The notes: a model not told the origin generated them from the sequence alone. 64,000 nt of DNA from Thermocrispum agreste DSM 44070 (GCF_000427905.1 NZ_KE386604.1:741053-805052), one strand, 5' to 3'. Numbered from the stretch's first letter, positions 50,308-59,988 are shown. Numbers and translations are program-made.

Positions 50308-51951
50308 CTACGCACCGAGCAACTGCCGCACATCTGCGCGCAGTGCTGACATCTTCCGCTCGGCTTCCCGGCGGCTCGCGGCAAGCTGGTCGTCGGCCGG
50401 GACGGGCTGCACGACCTGCAGGTACGCCTTGAGTTTCGGCTCGGTCCCGGAGGGCCGGACCACCACTCGCAGCCCGTCCGCCAGCAGCCGGATCCCGTCG
50501 GTCCTGGGCCGGAGATCGTCCAGCTCGGCGGGCGTGCCGGCGAGGGTTGCCGGTGGCTCGGCGCGCAGCTGCGCCACGCGCTCGGCCGCTTGCGCCGGAG
50601 ATCCCAGCCGGATCGAGATCTGCTGGGTCAGATGCACCCCGTGGCGGCGCGCGAGCTCGTCAAGTCCCTCCAGCAGCGACGATCCTGCGGCCTTCCGGGC
50701 AGCGGCCAATCCGGCGACCATCAACGCCGCGGAGATCCCGTCCTTGTCCCGCACCGCGGCGGGGTCGACGCACAGCCCCAGCGCTTCCTCGTAGGCGAAC
50801 ACCAGGTTGTCGCCGGCACGGGCCAGCCACTTGAAGCCGGTCAGCGTCTCGGTGTACTGCGCGCCGTGCGCGGCGGCGATCGACTTCAGCAAGGAGGAGG
50901 AAACGATGGTCGTGGCCACCAGCACCCCCTCGGTGGTGGGTTCGGTCGCCAGCACGTGCTCGCCCAGAAGCCCGCCGGTTTCGTCCCCGGAGAGCATGCG
51001 CCAGCCACCGTCAGCCGAGCCGTCCGGGACGCCGACCGCGCAGCGATCGGCGTCCGGGTCGAAGGCGATCGCGATGTCGGCGTCGATGCGCCTGGCCAAG
51101 GCGAGAAGCTCGTCGCAGGCGCCGGGCTCCTCGGGGTTGGGGAAGGTCATCCCGCCGAAGTCGGGGTCGGGAGTGTCCTGGGTGAAGTGCACGTCGGTGA
51201 AGCCGGCGCGGCGGAAGGCTTCGGCCGCAGTCTGCGCACCGACTCCGTGCAGCGCGGTCACCGCGATCCGGATGTCGCGCGCCGAGAGCCGAGGCACCTG
51301 CGCGACCTGTTCCAGGTAGGCCTCCACGACGTCGTCGGCCAGTGTCTGGTACGTCGTGGCGCGAGGAACGGCGTGTGCCGAGGAGACCTCGGCGATGGCC
51401 GCTTCGATCTCGGTGTCCGCGGGTGGGATGATCTGTGCCCCGCTGGCGTCGTAGAGCTTGTAGCCGTTGTCCGGCGCGGGATTGTGGGACGCGGTGATCT
51501 GGATTCCCGCGACCGCACCAAGGTGCCGCACGGCGAAAGCCAGTACCGGTGTCGGCAGCGGGCGGCTCAGCAGCCGCACGTCGAACCCGGCAGCGGCGAG
51601 GACTCCCGCGGCGTCCGCGGCGAAGGCTTCGGAGCCACGTCGGGCGTCGCGCCCCACGACGACGAGCCCGCCGCCGTGGCCGTTGGCCTGGAGCCACGAC
51701 GCCACGCCAGCCGTGGTGCGGACGACCACCGCGCGGTTCATGCCGTTCGGCCCGGCACGCACCGGGCCGCGCAGGCCCGCGGTGCCGAACTTCAGCGGCC
51801 CGGCCATGCGGTCGGCGAGGTCGTCGCGTGCGGCGGGGTCACCGCCCAGTGCGCGGGCGAGGACCTGCTGGAGCTCGGCCTTGGTCGCTTCGTCGATGTC
51901 GTCGGCGATCCACCGGTAGGCGGCGTCGCGCAGTTCTGCCGGGATGCTCAT
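50308..51951 (-). CDS. Phosphohexo/pentomutase (PMM/PGM family)
   Basis: The 547-residue alpha-D-phosphohexomutase has the phospho-Ser loop Thr-Ala-Ser-His-Asn-Pro near 148-153 and the metal loop Asp-Pro-Asp-Ala-Asp-Arg near 296-301. The sugar loop is Gly-Asp-Glu-Thr-Gly-Gly (~318-323), and the phosphate loop Arg-Pro-Ser-Gly-Thr-Glu-Pro lies near the end. It overlaps the purine nucleoside phosphorylase gene by ATGA. That coupling argues for a phosphopentomutase role, converting (deoxy)ribose-1-phosphate to the 5-phosphate, as proposed for the homologue beside deoD in Mycobacterium. Confidence 0.93.
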   Translation of the reverse strand: MSIPAELRDAAYRWIADDIDEATKAELQQVLARALGGDPAARDDLADRMAGPLKFGTAGLRGPVRAGPNGMNRAVVVRTTAGVASWLQANGHGGGLVVVGRDARRGSEAFAADAAGVLAAAGFDVRLLSRPLPTPVLAFAVRHLGAVAGIQITASHNPAPDNGYKLYDASGAQIIPPADTEIEAAIAEVSSAHAVPRATTYQTLADDVVEAYLEQVAQVPRLSARDIRIAVTALHGVGAQTAAEAFRRAGFTDVHFTQDTPDPDFGGMTFPNPEEPGACDELLALARRIDADIAIAFDPDADRCAVGVPDGSADGGWRMLSGDETGGLLGEHVLATEPTTEGVLVATTIVSSSLLKSIAAAHGAQYTETLTGFKWLARAGDNLVFAYEEALGLCVDPAAVRDKDGISAALMVAGLAAARKAAGSSLLEGLDELARRHGVHLTQQISIRLGSPAQAAERVAQLRAEPPATLAGTPAELDDLRPRTDGIRLLADGLRVVVRPSGTEPKLKAYLQVVQPVPADDQLAASRREAERKMSALRADVRQLLGA

Positions 51952-52757
51952 GCCCGCATCATGAGCTCGCGCAGCAGCGAACCCATCCGGTTGGCGGCCG
52001 CCCGGCCCGCTTCGACGACCTCTTCGTGGTCGAGCGGCTGACCGGACAGGCCGGCGGCCAAATTGCTGACCAGGGACAGGCCGAAGACCTCGAGCCCGAG
52101 CGCGCGGGCCTGGATGGCCTCCAGCACGGTGGACATGCCGACCAGGTCGGCGCCGAGGGTGCGGAGCATGCGGATCTCGGCCGGGGTTTCGTAATGCGGC
52201 CCGACCATGCCCGCGTAGACGCCTTCGGTGAGGGTGGGGTCGATCTCCTTGGCGAGCTGTCGCAGCCTGGGGGAGTAGAGGTCGGTGAGGTCGACGAAGT
52301 GCGGGCCGACCAGCGGCGACAGCCCGGTCAGGTTCAGGTGGTCGCTGATCAGCACCGGCTGGCCGACCTGCATGTCCTCGCGCAGGCCACCGGCGGCGTT
52401 GGTCAGCAGCACCGTGCGCACACCGGCAGCGGCAGCGGTACGCACCCCGTGCACGACGGCCGCCATGCCCTTGCCTTCGTAGTGGTGGGTGCGGCCGAGC
52501 AGCACCAGCGCGCGACGGCCGTTGCCGAGTTCGACCGACCGCGCTGTGCCGCCGTGCCCGATGGCGGTCGGCGCGGCGAAGCCGGGGAGTTCGTGCAGCG
52601 GGATCTCGGCGGTGGGGGCGCCGATCACGTCGGCGGCAGGACGCCAGCCGCTGCCGAGGATGAGCGCCAAGTCGTGTTTGGCCACTCCGGTGCGCCGGGC
52701 CAGTTCGTGGGCCGCGGCCGCTGCGTTGTCCACGTTGTCAACGTTGTCAGCTGTCAC
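51948..52757 (-). CDS. Purine nucleoside phosphorylase (trimeric type)
   Basis: The 269-residue protein has the PNP/MTAP family-2 pattern: Leu-Ile-Leu-Gly-Ser-Gly-Trp near 29-35, Gly-Arg-Thr-His-His-Tyr-Glu-Gly near 82-89, Leu-Thr-Asn-Ala-Ala-Gly-Gly near 112-118, and Val-Gly-Met-Ser-Thr-Val near 206. It cleaves (deoxy)nucleosides to base and (deoxy)ribose-1-phosphate. I chose GTG 52757; the frame runs further to 52925 but without homology. The mutase gene overlaps its end. Confidence 0.94.
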   Translation of the reverse strand: MTADNVDNVDNAAAAAHELARRTGVAKHDLALILGSGWRPAADVIGAPTAEIPLHELPGFAAPTAIGHGGTARSVELGNGRRALVLLGRTHHYEGKGMAAVVHGVRTAAAAGVRTVLLTNAAGGLREDMQVGQPVLISDHLNLTGLSPLVGPHFVDLTDLYSPRLRQLAKEIDPTLTEGVYAGMVGPHYETPAEIRMLRTLGADLVGMSTVLEAIQARALGLEVFGLSLVSNLAAGLSGQPLDHEEVVEAGRAAANRMGSLLRELMMRA

Positions 52758-53615
52758 GGATTGCAGCCTAGATGTTCGGCCGACGCCGGTGGCGGCATGT
52801 GTCCCGAGTGCGTGACAAGTCGCTCGGTCGCGCAGCGACCCGTCCTCGCTTCGGCCCGCCAAGCCCGCCATGCTGACCGGTACCCAGGTCCTGGTGTCCA
52901 CCGCCAACCCGGGGGCGAGGTCCACCGTTGATCCCGTGTGCGGTCCGGTTTCGGTCGTGTGGTGCGGTCCGGTGTTGGTGGTGGGGTGGGGTTGGCTGTC
53001 GGTCGTGGGTGCGGTTCGGCGTTGGTCCTGGGGTGGCCCTTGCCCGAGCCGTCACCCCCGGCCGACGCGGACCTTGTCCCGCTTCGCACCGGGTGCCGGC
53101 CGCAGATGGTGGACCTCGATAGCCATGGCTACTTGACCACCTGACAACCACAAGGTGGGCCCGGGCGATGTCTCCAGCGGGGCCGCCGCTGGCGTGGTGG
53201 TGCTGTGCCCGGCACGAGCATCTGCCACTCTCAAACCGGCAGGCACCTACTTGTGTGCATCGGTGTCCTTGGAACCGTGGTCGCCGCCACGGATGGCGCA
53301 AGATACGCCGAGCACTTCGCGCTCGCAGATTGCTGGTCTCGGGTACGTACCAGTCGCTTGCCTGGTGAGTTCGTCCGTCGGCGGCTGGTGGCGGCGGGTG
53401 CTGGCCTACGCTTCCGGTGGCGGTCTTGTCTACCGCGTCCGGTAGCGGTCTTGTCTGCTGCCTTCGATGGGGTCTTGTCCACCGCTTTCGGCGGCGGTCC
53501 TGTCCACCGCGTCCGGTAGCGGTCTTGTCTATTGCCTTCGGTGGGGTCTTGTCCACCGCTTTCGGCGGCGGTCCGCACCACTGCGTCCGGCGGCGGGTGC
53601 GTTTCGCCCGCTGCG
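52758..53615. other. Gene-free region with G/T-rich segment and minisatellite
   Basis: No convincing gene lies in these 860 bp. Bases about 52930-53040 are unusually G/T-rich on the plus strand, with runs such as GGTGGTGGGGTGGGG that could form G-quadruplexes. A small hairpin pairs 53137-53142 with 53153-53158. The right end is a tandem array described separately. Frames here encode only low-complexity Lys/Thr/Arg repeats. Confidence 0.6.
53420..53592. repeat. Minisatellite: seven 24-25-bp units in a 74-bp higher-order repeat
   Basis: Units start at 53420, 53445, 53470, 53494, 53519, 53544 and 53568, each resembling GCGGTCTTGTCYACCGCNTC. The unit at 53470 is identical to that at 53544, and 53445 is nearly identical to 53519. 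Three-unit blocks of 74 bp have therefore themselves been duplicated. The array ends 24 bp before the stop of the gene at 53616. There are no distinct spacers, so it is not CRISPR. Confidence 0.88.
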
Positions 53616-54194
53616 TCAGGAGATCCCGTACCGGGGGAGGGGATCGCCTTCGTCCGGCATCAGCTGGGTGACGATCTGGTGGGTCAGCCAGTCCCGGATC
53701 GACGCTAAGTCGTCCACGGCGGACGGGCCGATCGGCTCGTGCAGGGTCTCCCCGGTGTAGAGCGCGAGCAACCAGCGATCCAGGAGCTGCACCAGGTCGA
53801 GTGCGGTGACGCCGAGGTCATGGCGCGCGGTGAAGTCGGGCAGGTACAGCCGTGTGCCTCCCCGGGGTAGCAGGTCGAGCACCCGGCGGTACCGGTTGGC
53901 CATGGGGATGAGCAGCTCGAGTTCGGTGCGCTCCCCGGCCCAGGTTTGCCTGCGCAGTTCCAGGACGGCGTCCAGCCGCGGGTCGATCGGCGCGAGCGGG
54001 CCGCCGACGGAGTGTTCGGCAAGCCGGTACTGGGTGAGCGCGCTGATGAACTCGACCTGGGCGCGCACCATCGCCAGATGCCATGGGCGCAGGTAGCCGA
54101 CGAACCGATCACCTTCCCGATCCCAGATCACCGCGTCGTCCGGATCGGTCGGCAGCCGCTCCCACGGGGTCGTCCTACGCCGTCCGGACTCCAT
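53616..54194 (-). CDS. Uncharacterised protein of the ESX-substrate module
   Basis: The ~192-residue protein is soluble and mostly helical, with Trp-Asp-Arg-Glu-Gly-Asp near 25 and several Arg/Leu-rich helices. I do not recognise a family. It directly follows the EspG-like gene, whose stop TAG sits 9 bp before ATG 54194; GTG 54203 is an alternative start. The position suggests a partner or chaperone of the PPE-like protein, but that is only context. Confidence 0.6.
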   Translation of the reverse strand: MESGRRRTTPWERLPTDPDDAVIWDREGDRFVGYLRPWHLAMVRAQVEFISALTQYRLAEHSVGGPLAPIDPRLDAVLELRRQTWAGERTELELLIPMANRYRRVLDLLPRGGTRLYLPDFTARHDLGVTALDLVQLLDRWLLALYTGETLHEPIGPSAVDDLASIRDWLTHQIVTQLMPDEGDPLPRYGIS

Positions 54195-54203
54195 TGCGCC
54201 CAC

Positions 54204-54972
54204 CTAGTTGTGCTGCGACTTCAGCAGGCTCAGCTCGCGGCCGACGTGCTCGACGATCACCGCACGATCGGCACCTCTGGCGTTGAGGTACAGATCGTTG
54301 TCCTCGCCGGTGACGTAGGTGATCCACCGCACGCCCGGTTCGACGTCGAGCACGACGGGCGACCGCGTGCCGCTGGTGTGGCGCCGCCCCAGGCTGTCCC
54401 GCACGGCGAGCATGATCTTGTTCACGGCCAGGCGGGATTTGGGATCGTGCAGCGCCTGCATGCGGCGAGCTTCACGGGTCAGGGTGCGCTCGACGGCGAT
54501 GCCCGAGCTGCGCTGGGTGAGCTCCTGCGCCCGGCAGGTGATGGGTCTGTTCCCTCGCCGGCGGGCACGGGTCGAGGTTGTTGACGATCTCGTCGATCAG
54601 CGTGTCGGCGCGGATGTCGCGCAGCTCGATCTTTTCCTCGCCGACGACGAGCCGGGCGATCACGCTGTCGGTGCCGCTCAGGCCGCTGTGCAGCCGGATT
54701 TGCTTTTCCTTCGTCGCTGCGTAGACGTAGCACTCCTCCTCGGCAGCACAGAGCGCACGCAGCGCGATGACCAGCTCGACGCTTGGGGCTCCGCGGTCGA
54801 GCAGGCCTTGCTCCTCGAGCTCGGCGTGCGCCTGGCCGCTGAGGGCGCGCAGCTCCTCCTCGTCGCGCCAGATGGGCTCCGGCCGCAGCGTCGCGGGCAG
54901 CCGGAGCCCCTGGCGAGCAGCGAAATAGTCGAGTGTGTCGGGTGTCAGCCAGACTGGGTTGGGCAGTAGCAC
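54204..54972 (-). pseudogene. espG: EspG-like ESX chaperone, frameshifted
   Basis: The first frame (GTG 54972) gives about 135 residues with the EspG-type start (a Leu-Thr-Pro-Asp-Thr-Leu-Asp-Tyr helix) and an Asp-Ser-Val-Ile-Ala-Arg-Leu-Val core. Near the CCC at 54552-54554 the frame changes, and the rest (Arg-Pro-Ile-Thr-Cys-Arg, Arg-Arg-Met-Gln-Ala-Leu, Trp-Ile-Thr-Tyr-Val) continues to 54204 in another. Removing one G on the minus strand restores a ~255-residue EspG, the normal length. EspG binds PE/PPE proteins before export; the PPE-like gene is 3 bp upstream. Confidence 0.75.
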
Positions 54973-54975
54973 GGG

Positions 54976-56328
54976 TTACTCGCCAATGACTGGTGGAACG
55001 ACCGTCATACCGGTGGATTCGTCGATGAGTTTCTCACCGTACTCGTCCACCTCGGTCTTCAGGCCAGGGTCCATCTCCTGCTTGACGTAGTACTCGTCCT
55101 TGTGTTCCTTGTCCTCTTCGCCCTTACCGCCACGGCCGGCGGCACCCATCATGCCGCCCATCATGCCGCCGCGGCCCATACCGGCACCCATGCCGCCCAT
55201 GCCTTTGCCTGCGGCCATGCCGGCGCCCGGGCCCGCACCCGCGGAACCGCCGGGGCCGAACCCGCTGCGCGCACCAGGCGCGGCGTGATCGCCACCACCC
55301 GCGGCGCCGATCATGCCGCCGCCCATCATGCCGGCGGCCGCCGCCGCGCCACCGGCAGCGAAGCCACTGGCGCCGTCGCTGCTGCTGCGGAAGCCGCCAC
55401 CGCGCGAGCTCGCGCGCGTCGCGCCAGGCGGAATGAGCCGACCGTCCGGGGTGCGGATGGTGCCGTCCGGGTAGCGGATGCTGCCGTCAGGCAGCCGTAC
55501 CGCGCCGGGTGGCAGGCCGCCGGGAAGTGAGCCGGACTGGCCGCCGGAGGGCAGGGTGCTGCTGCCGGTGCCTCCGGTGCCGCCTGGTCCACCGGGCAGA
55601 TTGACGCCACCGACGCCACCGGTGCCGGACGTTCCGGTACCTCCTCCGGTACCAGACGTGCCGGATCCACCGCCGTAGGTGCCCAGGCCGGTCGGGTCCG
55701 AGGAGATCGGGCCACCGGTGTAGCCGGAGGTCGTGGTGTGGCCGGAGTAGTTGTTGCTACCGCCCTTGAACCCGCCACCGACCTTTTTGCCGCCCCCGCC
55801 GCCGGAGTCTTCGACGGTGAACTTCAGGCCTTCGGGGCTGCCGACCAGCTCACCGTAGTTGGTCGGGATGGAACGAGCGTTCTCGTTGGTCCCCTCGACG
55901 TACTTGTTGTACACCTCCACCACACGAGCAGCTTCCTCGTTCCACTTCTCGAGCTTTTCGTCCTGGTCGGAGAAGATCGGCAGGTACTTCCCGAAGAAGT
56001 CGAGCTCCGGCTTCGGCCCAGGACCAGGACCGATCTCATTCTTCGTCCTCGTGAAGTTCTCGGCCTGCCCGTCCAGCTGCTTGGACACCGTGTGCAGGTT
56101 ATCTGCGGATACTGTGAAAGCTTCTTGTAGGGCAGTTAGGCTGGTCACCGCTGCGTCGCTGGACTCGCCAGTCCATGCTGACTTCATCTTCGCTACAAGG
56201 CTATTGAAGTTCGATGTGCGTTCCTTGAACGCCTTAGTCATTTTTGTCGTGGTGGCCTCAGCGGTGCGGTAGCGTTCAGGGTTTCCCGCTTGCATGTACT
56301 GGGCTATTTGTTCCGCGGTGAGCCCCAT
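54976..56328 (-). CDS. PPE/WXG100-type ESX secretion substrate with Gly-rich linker
   Basis: The 450-residue protein starts with a helical hairpin of ~110 residues carrying Trp-Thr-Gly-Glu near 48-51, the W-x-G turn of ESX substrates. A second helical part with Tyr-Asn-Lys-Tyr-Val follows, then ~200 residues of Gly/Ser/Thr/Pro and Gly/Met/Ala sequence with four Pro-Asp-Gly repeats. The tail is acidic (Lys-Glu-Glu-Asp, ending Pro-Pro-Val-Ile-Gly-Glu). ATG 56328 follows GGAGGGG. It is the likely client of the downstream EspG-like chaperone. No ESX core gene lies in the window. Confidence 0.82.
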   Translation of the reverse strand: MGLTAEQIAQYMQAGNPERYRTAEATTTKMTKAFKERTSNFNSLVAKMKSAWTGESSDAAVTSLTALQEAFTVSADNLHTVSKQLDGQAENFTRTKNEIGPGPGPKPELDFFGKYLPIFSDQDEKLEKWNEEAARVVEVYNKYVEGTNENARSIPTNYGELVGSPEGLKFTVEDSGGGGGKKVGGGFKGGSNNYSGHTTTSGYTGGPISSDPTGLGTYGGGSGTSGTGGGTGTSGTGGVGGVNLPGGPGGTGGTGSSTLPSGGQSGSLPGGLPPGAVRLPDGSIRYPDGTIRTPDGRLIPPGATRASSRGGGFRSSSDGASGFAAGGAAAAAGMMGGGMIGAAGGGDHAAPGARSGFGPGGSAGAGPGAGMAAGKGMGGMGAGMGRGGMMGGMMGAAGRGGKGEEDKEHKDEYYVKQEMDPGLKTEVDEYGEKLIDESTGMTVVPPVIGE

Positions 56329-56341
56329 CGTCCCCTCCGAT

Positions 56342-56968
56342 TTATCCCCGACTCATTGTCGTTGCAGCGGTTTCAGCGGCCTTCTTGGCAAATTTACATG
56401 AATCCGATTCGCCGGTCGCCTGTCTGATCGACACGTTAACAGTGAGTACTTGGTTCTCGGTGATGCCGACAGCGAGGTTGCACCGGCCATTCGCGCGACC
56501 GTCGAAGGAGTTAGCGAAGACTCCCGGGAAACCGGCTACTTCGGTCGGTTCGAAATACTCGTAGAATTGGGGGTTCTGTTCGTGGTTGCGGTAAACACCG
56601 GCAATCCCGAGCGGTTGCTTGTTGTTGAAGTTGATGGTTACTCTGTTGCCCTGCTCATCGGCGAACTCGCACATGGGGCCGTTGTCGTGGTCCGGGTTGG
56701 GGGTGGCTGTGCTCAAGCCGAGCTGCCTTGCTTGCTCCTTCGGAATTGCATCGCAAGGTTTTTGCAGGTACTTCTCAAGGTTGGGAATAGGATTGGAGAC
56801 CTTTGGTGCGTTCTGAGGGACGCCGTCGTCGGCACCGTTTCCTGGCGTGCTGGACGGTGTTGAGTCGATGTTGTCCCCACCAACCGGGATCCCATCCTCA
56901 TCGTTGGAGCAGGCGGCTGAGGTCAGGCCGATGCAGACGGCAGCCACGAGCATCAACGCTCTCGTCAT
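56342..56968 (-). CDS. DUF3558 lipoprotein
   Basis: The 208-residue precursor has a signal peptide with lipobox Ser-Ala-Ala-Cys (Cys about 20). A Ser/Pro/Asn linker follows, then a DUF3558 domain with Pro-Cys-Asp-Ala-Ile near 72, Met-Cys-Glu-Phe near 98, Gly-Arg-Cys-Asn-Leu near 162 and a final Cys near 190, probably two disulfides. DUF3558 proteins are common next to ESX substrates in Pseudonocardiales; their role is unknown. Its ATG overlaps the upstream gene's stop, and it lies 13 bp before the PPE-like gene. Confidence 0.88.
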   Translation of the reverse strand: MTRALMLVAAVCIGLTSAACSNDEDGIPVGGDNIDSTPSSTPGNGADDGVPQNAPKVSNPIPNLEKYLQKPCDAIPKEQARQLGLSTATPNPDHDNGPMCEFADEQGNRVTINFNNKQPLGIAGVYRNHEQNPQFYEYFEPTEVAGFPGVFANSFDGRANGRCNLAVGITENQVLTVNVSIRQATGESDSCKFAKKAAETAATTMSRG

Positions 56969-57450
56969 GTGGACACTTCTTTCGTGTGCTTCGCGAAGTC
57001 GGCGGCGGCGGCGTCGTCTTCTTGCTGTTTCCTGTCGAGTGCAGCGCTCAATGCGGCGACGAAGTCTGCGGCGAACTCGCGTTGCTGCATGATTGCCGCA
57101 TAGGCCACCTTGAAATGATCCTCTGTAGCCATGAGATGAGAGCGACTAGCAGGGTCATCGGCGAGCGGTTGTAGGTTTATGGACATCGTGTCGAAGTCCG
57201 TCAGCACGGTGTCAATCTCGTCGACTTCGCTCTCGAACTCATCGCGGAGTGCTTTGACCTCCTCGGGACTGAACCGGAACTCGCCCGAACCGGAGCTGGC
57301 CTGCCCTGCCGTGGAGACAGCGTTGAACAGGGGACCGAAGATGGGGAACTTCTCCAGGAACTGTTCGGTAGGGCTCTTGTAACGCGGGGCCTGCTCTTCT
57401 TGCGACTCGGTGCCGGTTGCCCCCGATGAAGCCGGGCCCGTGTCGGTCAT
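56965..57450 (-). CDS. Uncharacterised helical protein, first gene of the ESX-substrate module
   Basis: The 161-residue acidic, soluble protein has an N-terminal disordered part. A helical hairpin follows with Phe-Ser-Pro-Glu-Glu-Val-Lys-Ala-Leu-Arg-Asp-Glu-Phe and Asp-Thr-Val-Leu-Thr-Asp-Phe-Asp, like PE/WXG-type helices but without a clear W-x-G turn. It has no signal peptide and its function is unknown. ATG 57450 follows GGGGAGGAC, the best ribosome site of the module; an upstream codon at 57486 lacks support. It overlaps the DUF3558 gene by ATGA. Confidence 0.7.
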   Translation of the reverse strand: MTDTGPASSGATGTESQEEQAPRYKSPTEQFLEKFPIFGPLFNAVSTAGQASSGSGEFRFSPEEVKALRDEFESEVDEIDTVLTDFDTMSINLQPLADDPASRSHLMATEDHFKVAYAAIMQQREFAADFVAALSAALDRKQQEDDAAAADFAKHTKEVST

Positions 57451-58161
57451 CTGTCGTCCTCCCCTGCAGTGGTCATGCGCGGTCAAGGGTACCGATGCTC
57501 ACGTGGGGTGTCAGCGGATCCCTGAAACGCGCTGTCACCTCGGCTTGTGGTTGAGACGGCGGGCTTTGGCTGTGGGTTCCCTTGTGCGAACGTTCTTCTG
57601 GGTGAAGGTGGTTTGCTGGTGCGCTGCGCTGGGCCTGGGCCGTGCGGGGAGGATCATGGCCCCGGCTGTTCCGTGGGTGGGTGTGCTAGCCGAGGCGTGC
57701 GCGGTTGTTCGTTGTGGCTTGACGTGGTCAACAGGGCGGGAGCGTCCGGGGGCTCTGGTCACCGTGTCGTGCGGACCTCGGCAGGACCTGTGACTGCGCG
57801 GTGGCACTGGTGGAGGTGGGCGTAGGTTGTGTCGGGCATGTCCGAGTGCGCGCGGCAAGCCGGTCAGCTGCAGCGCCTTGTGTCCAGGGGGCGGCTGACG
57901 TCAGCAACGAGGCCTGGTCGGAACTGGCCTTATGTGCGAGAGCATCGCCTTGCTTGTCGGGGAGGGTAACGAGACGCCTTCGGGCGACAGGTGCGCCCCG
58001 CGCGAAACATACGGCATGCTCGACGCTTCGGGTAGCGCGGCCCGGTACGAGTAGGAGTGTCAGAGTGGCCCGCCCATGCGCACCGGTACCGCGGGCAGAC
58101 ACGTGGCCGTTGATGGTGCCGAGCAGGGGCCCGCTCATGCGCGCCGGTACCGCGGACGTCC
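57451..58161. other. Gene-free 710-bp region upstream of the ESX module
   Basis: No supported gene is present. Bases 58075-58094 and 58136-58155 form a 20-bp direct repeat with one mismatch, offset 61 bp, both containing the palindrome ACCGGTACCG-like core. The region should hold the promoter of the leftward ESX module near its left end. Nothing else stands out. Confidence 0.55.
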
Positions 58162-59988
58162 TCACTGCGCGGCGAATGTTTTGGCCAGCCGTTCGAACAG
58201 CTGCACGCGTCCGGCGCGCTCCTCCTCCGCCGGAACGGTCACTGAGACCACCCACAGGTCCGAGTCGAGCCGGTTCAGGGCGACGAACGTCGTCCGGGCA
58301 ATCCTGGTGTCCGGCGCGTCATCGGTGGTCGAGCCAGAATCCACCGTGCGGTAAGTCAGGCGGCCGCGGGTGCGCTCGGTCTCGTACTGGACCACCACCA
58401 CGTCGCCTTCCGGCCACATGGAGACGACCGCGTCGACGTACTCGTCGAAGGTGCCATCGAGCGGTTCGGCAAAGAACTCGGGGAACCGCTCGACGCTCAG
58501 CACCTTGCTGCCGTCCGGCGAGACGTACTCGATCAACGTGCTGGTGGGCAGGTGCCCCAGGGACTGCTGGGTGACGAACTTGGTCCAGTCCACCGGCACG
58601 TCGATGGTGAACTGGGCGGGTGGTTCGCCGACCAGCATCGAGGCGTTGTCCGTTCGCGGCATCGCCTTGGCGTAGGTCGCCGTCGCGGGGGGCTGCGCCC
58701 GCTCGGGAGTCGGCCGGGGCGGTGGCGGCAGGACCGGCTCGCCGGCCAGCACCCGAGATGCCGCGAAACCACCCGCCAGGGTCGCCACGAAGAGCAGCAC
58801 GGCAGCGAGGCCAAGCCCGGCCGTGGCCAATCGGGAACGTCGCCGGGGTTGCGGCAGCGCCGTCGACATTTCCTCGACGGCCTCGCGCTCGGCGGCTTCC
58901 GTGACCGCGAATGGCAACGGCCCGGGGTCGTCTGCCAGTGGGGCAGGGTCACCCGCACCATCCGACTGTTCACGGGCCTCGAGGCCATTCCCGGCGACGC
59001 TCACGGCAGAGCCGGCATCATCGTCGCCGGTGTTTTCGTCAGCATTGCCGCCAGCGTTCCCGCTTGCGTTTCCGCCTGCCTTCTCGTTTGCCTTGCCGCC
59101 GACGTCCTCCGGCAACAGGTCGTCGAACAGCGCCGCTGGGAACAGCGGACCCGGCTCCGCGCGCAGATCGTGCAGGGTGCGGCGGACGTCGGCGGGCAGC
59201 GGCCGAGCGTCCGGGTCCTTGGTCATCAGGGTGCTGATGAGCTCCGCAAGCGGCCCCGGGCTGGGCTGCGGCACTTCGTCATGGATCACCGCGTCCACCG
59301 TCTTCAGCGGGTCGCCCTCGGCGTCGTACGGCGGCCGGCCCTCGACGGCGGCGAACAGCGTCGCGCCCAGGCTCCACATGTCCGCGGACGGGGTGGCCCG
59401 TTTGCCGCTGGCGACCTCGGGCGCCATGTACGCCGGGGAGCCCAGCATGATGCCCGACGCGGTCATGGTGAGTTCCGAGACACTGCGGGCGATGCCGAAG
59501 TCGGTGAGCTTGACCAGGCCGTCCGCCGACACCAGCACGTTGCCGGGTTTGACGTCCCGGTGAGTGATGCCTGCCGCGTGCGCGGCTTCCAGCGCGGCGG
59601 CCAGCGCATCACCCACGGTGGCGGCCTGTCCCGCGGTCAACGGGCCGTGGCGGGCCAGCAGCTCCGCCAGGCTGACGCCGGGGAAGCGCTCCATGACCAC
59701 GAACGGCGCCCCGTCCTGCTGGATCACGTCGTGCAACGTGATCACGTTCGGATGGGTCAGCGCTGCGATGGCCCTGGCCTCCCGCAGCGCCCGCTCCTTC
59801 AGCTGCTCGGCCTCGAGCTCGGGCAGGCCGGGCGGCAGCCGGACTTCCTTGACCGCCACCGACCGCCGCAGGAACTCGTCGAACGCCGCCCAGACCGTCC
59901 CCATCGCACCGTGGCCCAGCGGCGACCGCAGCCGGTACCGGCCTGCAACCAGCCGCTCCGCGGTTTCCGGGTCATGCTCCGACGGCAC
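58162..59988 (-). CDS. Transmembrane Ser/Thr protein kinase (PknB-like)
   Basis: The 608-residue protein has a Hanks kinase domain: Gly-His-Gly-Ala-Met-Gly near 21-26, Val-Ala-Val-Lys near 43-46, catalytic His-Arg-Asp-Val-Lys-Pro-Gly-Asn near 142-149 and Asp-Phe-Gly near 161-163. A Gly/Asn/Glu-rich juxtamembrane region follows, then one membrane helix (~395-418), a Pro-rich stretch and a ~190-residue extracellular domain not of the PASTA type. GTG 59988 overlaps the stop of the ABA4-like gene by 17 bp; ATG 60009 is possible. It is the last gene of an overlapping three-gene unit. Confidence 0.93.
   Translation of the reverse strand: MPSEHDPETAERLVAGRYRLRSPLGHGAMGTVWAAFDEFLRRSVAVKEVRLPPGLPELEAEQLKERALREARAIAALTHPNVITLHDVIQQDGAPFVVMERFPGVSLAELLARHGPLTAGQAATVGDALAAALEAAHAAGITHRDVKPGNVLVSADGLVKLTDFGIARSVSELTMTASGIMLGSPAYMAPEVASGKRATPSADMWSLGATLFAAVEGRPPYDAEGDPLKTVDAVIHDEVPQPSPGPLAELISTLMTKDPDARPLPADVRRTLHDLRAEPGPLFPAALFDDLLPEDVGGKANEKAGGNASGNAGGNADENTGDDDAGSAVSVAGNGLEAREQSDGAGDPAPLADDPGPLPFAVTEAAEREAVEEMSTALPQPRRRSRLATAGLGLAAVLLFVATLAGGFAASRVLAGEPVLPPPPRPTPERAQPPATATYAKAMPRTDNASMLVGEPPAQFTIDVPVDWTKFVTQQSLGHLPTSTLIEYVSPDGSKVLSVERFPEFFAEPLDGTFDEYVDAVVSMWPEGDVVVVQYETERTRGRLTYRTVDSGSTTDDAPDTRIARTTFVALNRLDSDLWVVSVTVPAEEERAGRVQLFERLAKTFAAQ

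Noticed and set aside
53420-53592. Possible CRISPR array
   Set aside because: Repeats follow one another directly with no unique spacers, and no cas genes are nearby.
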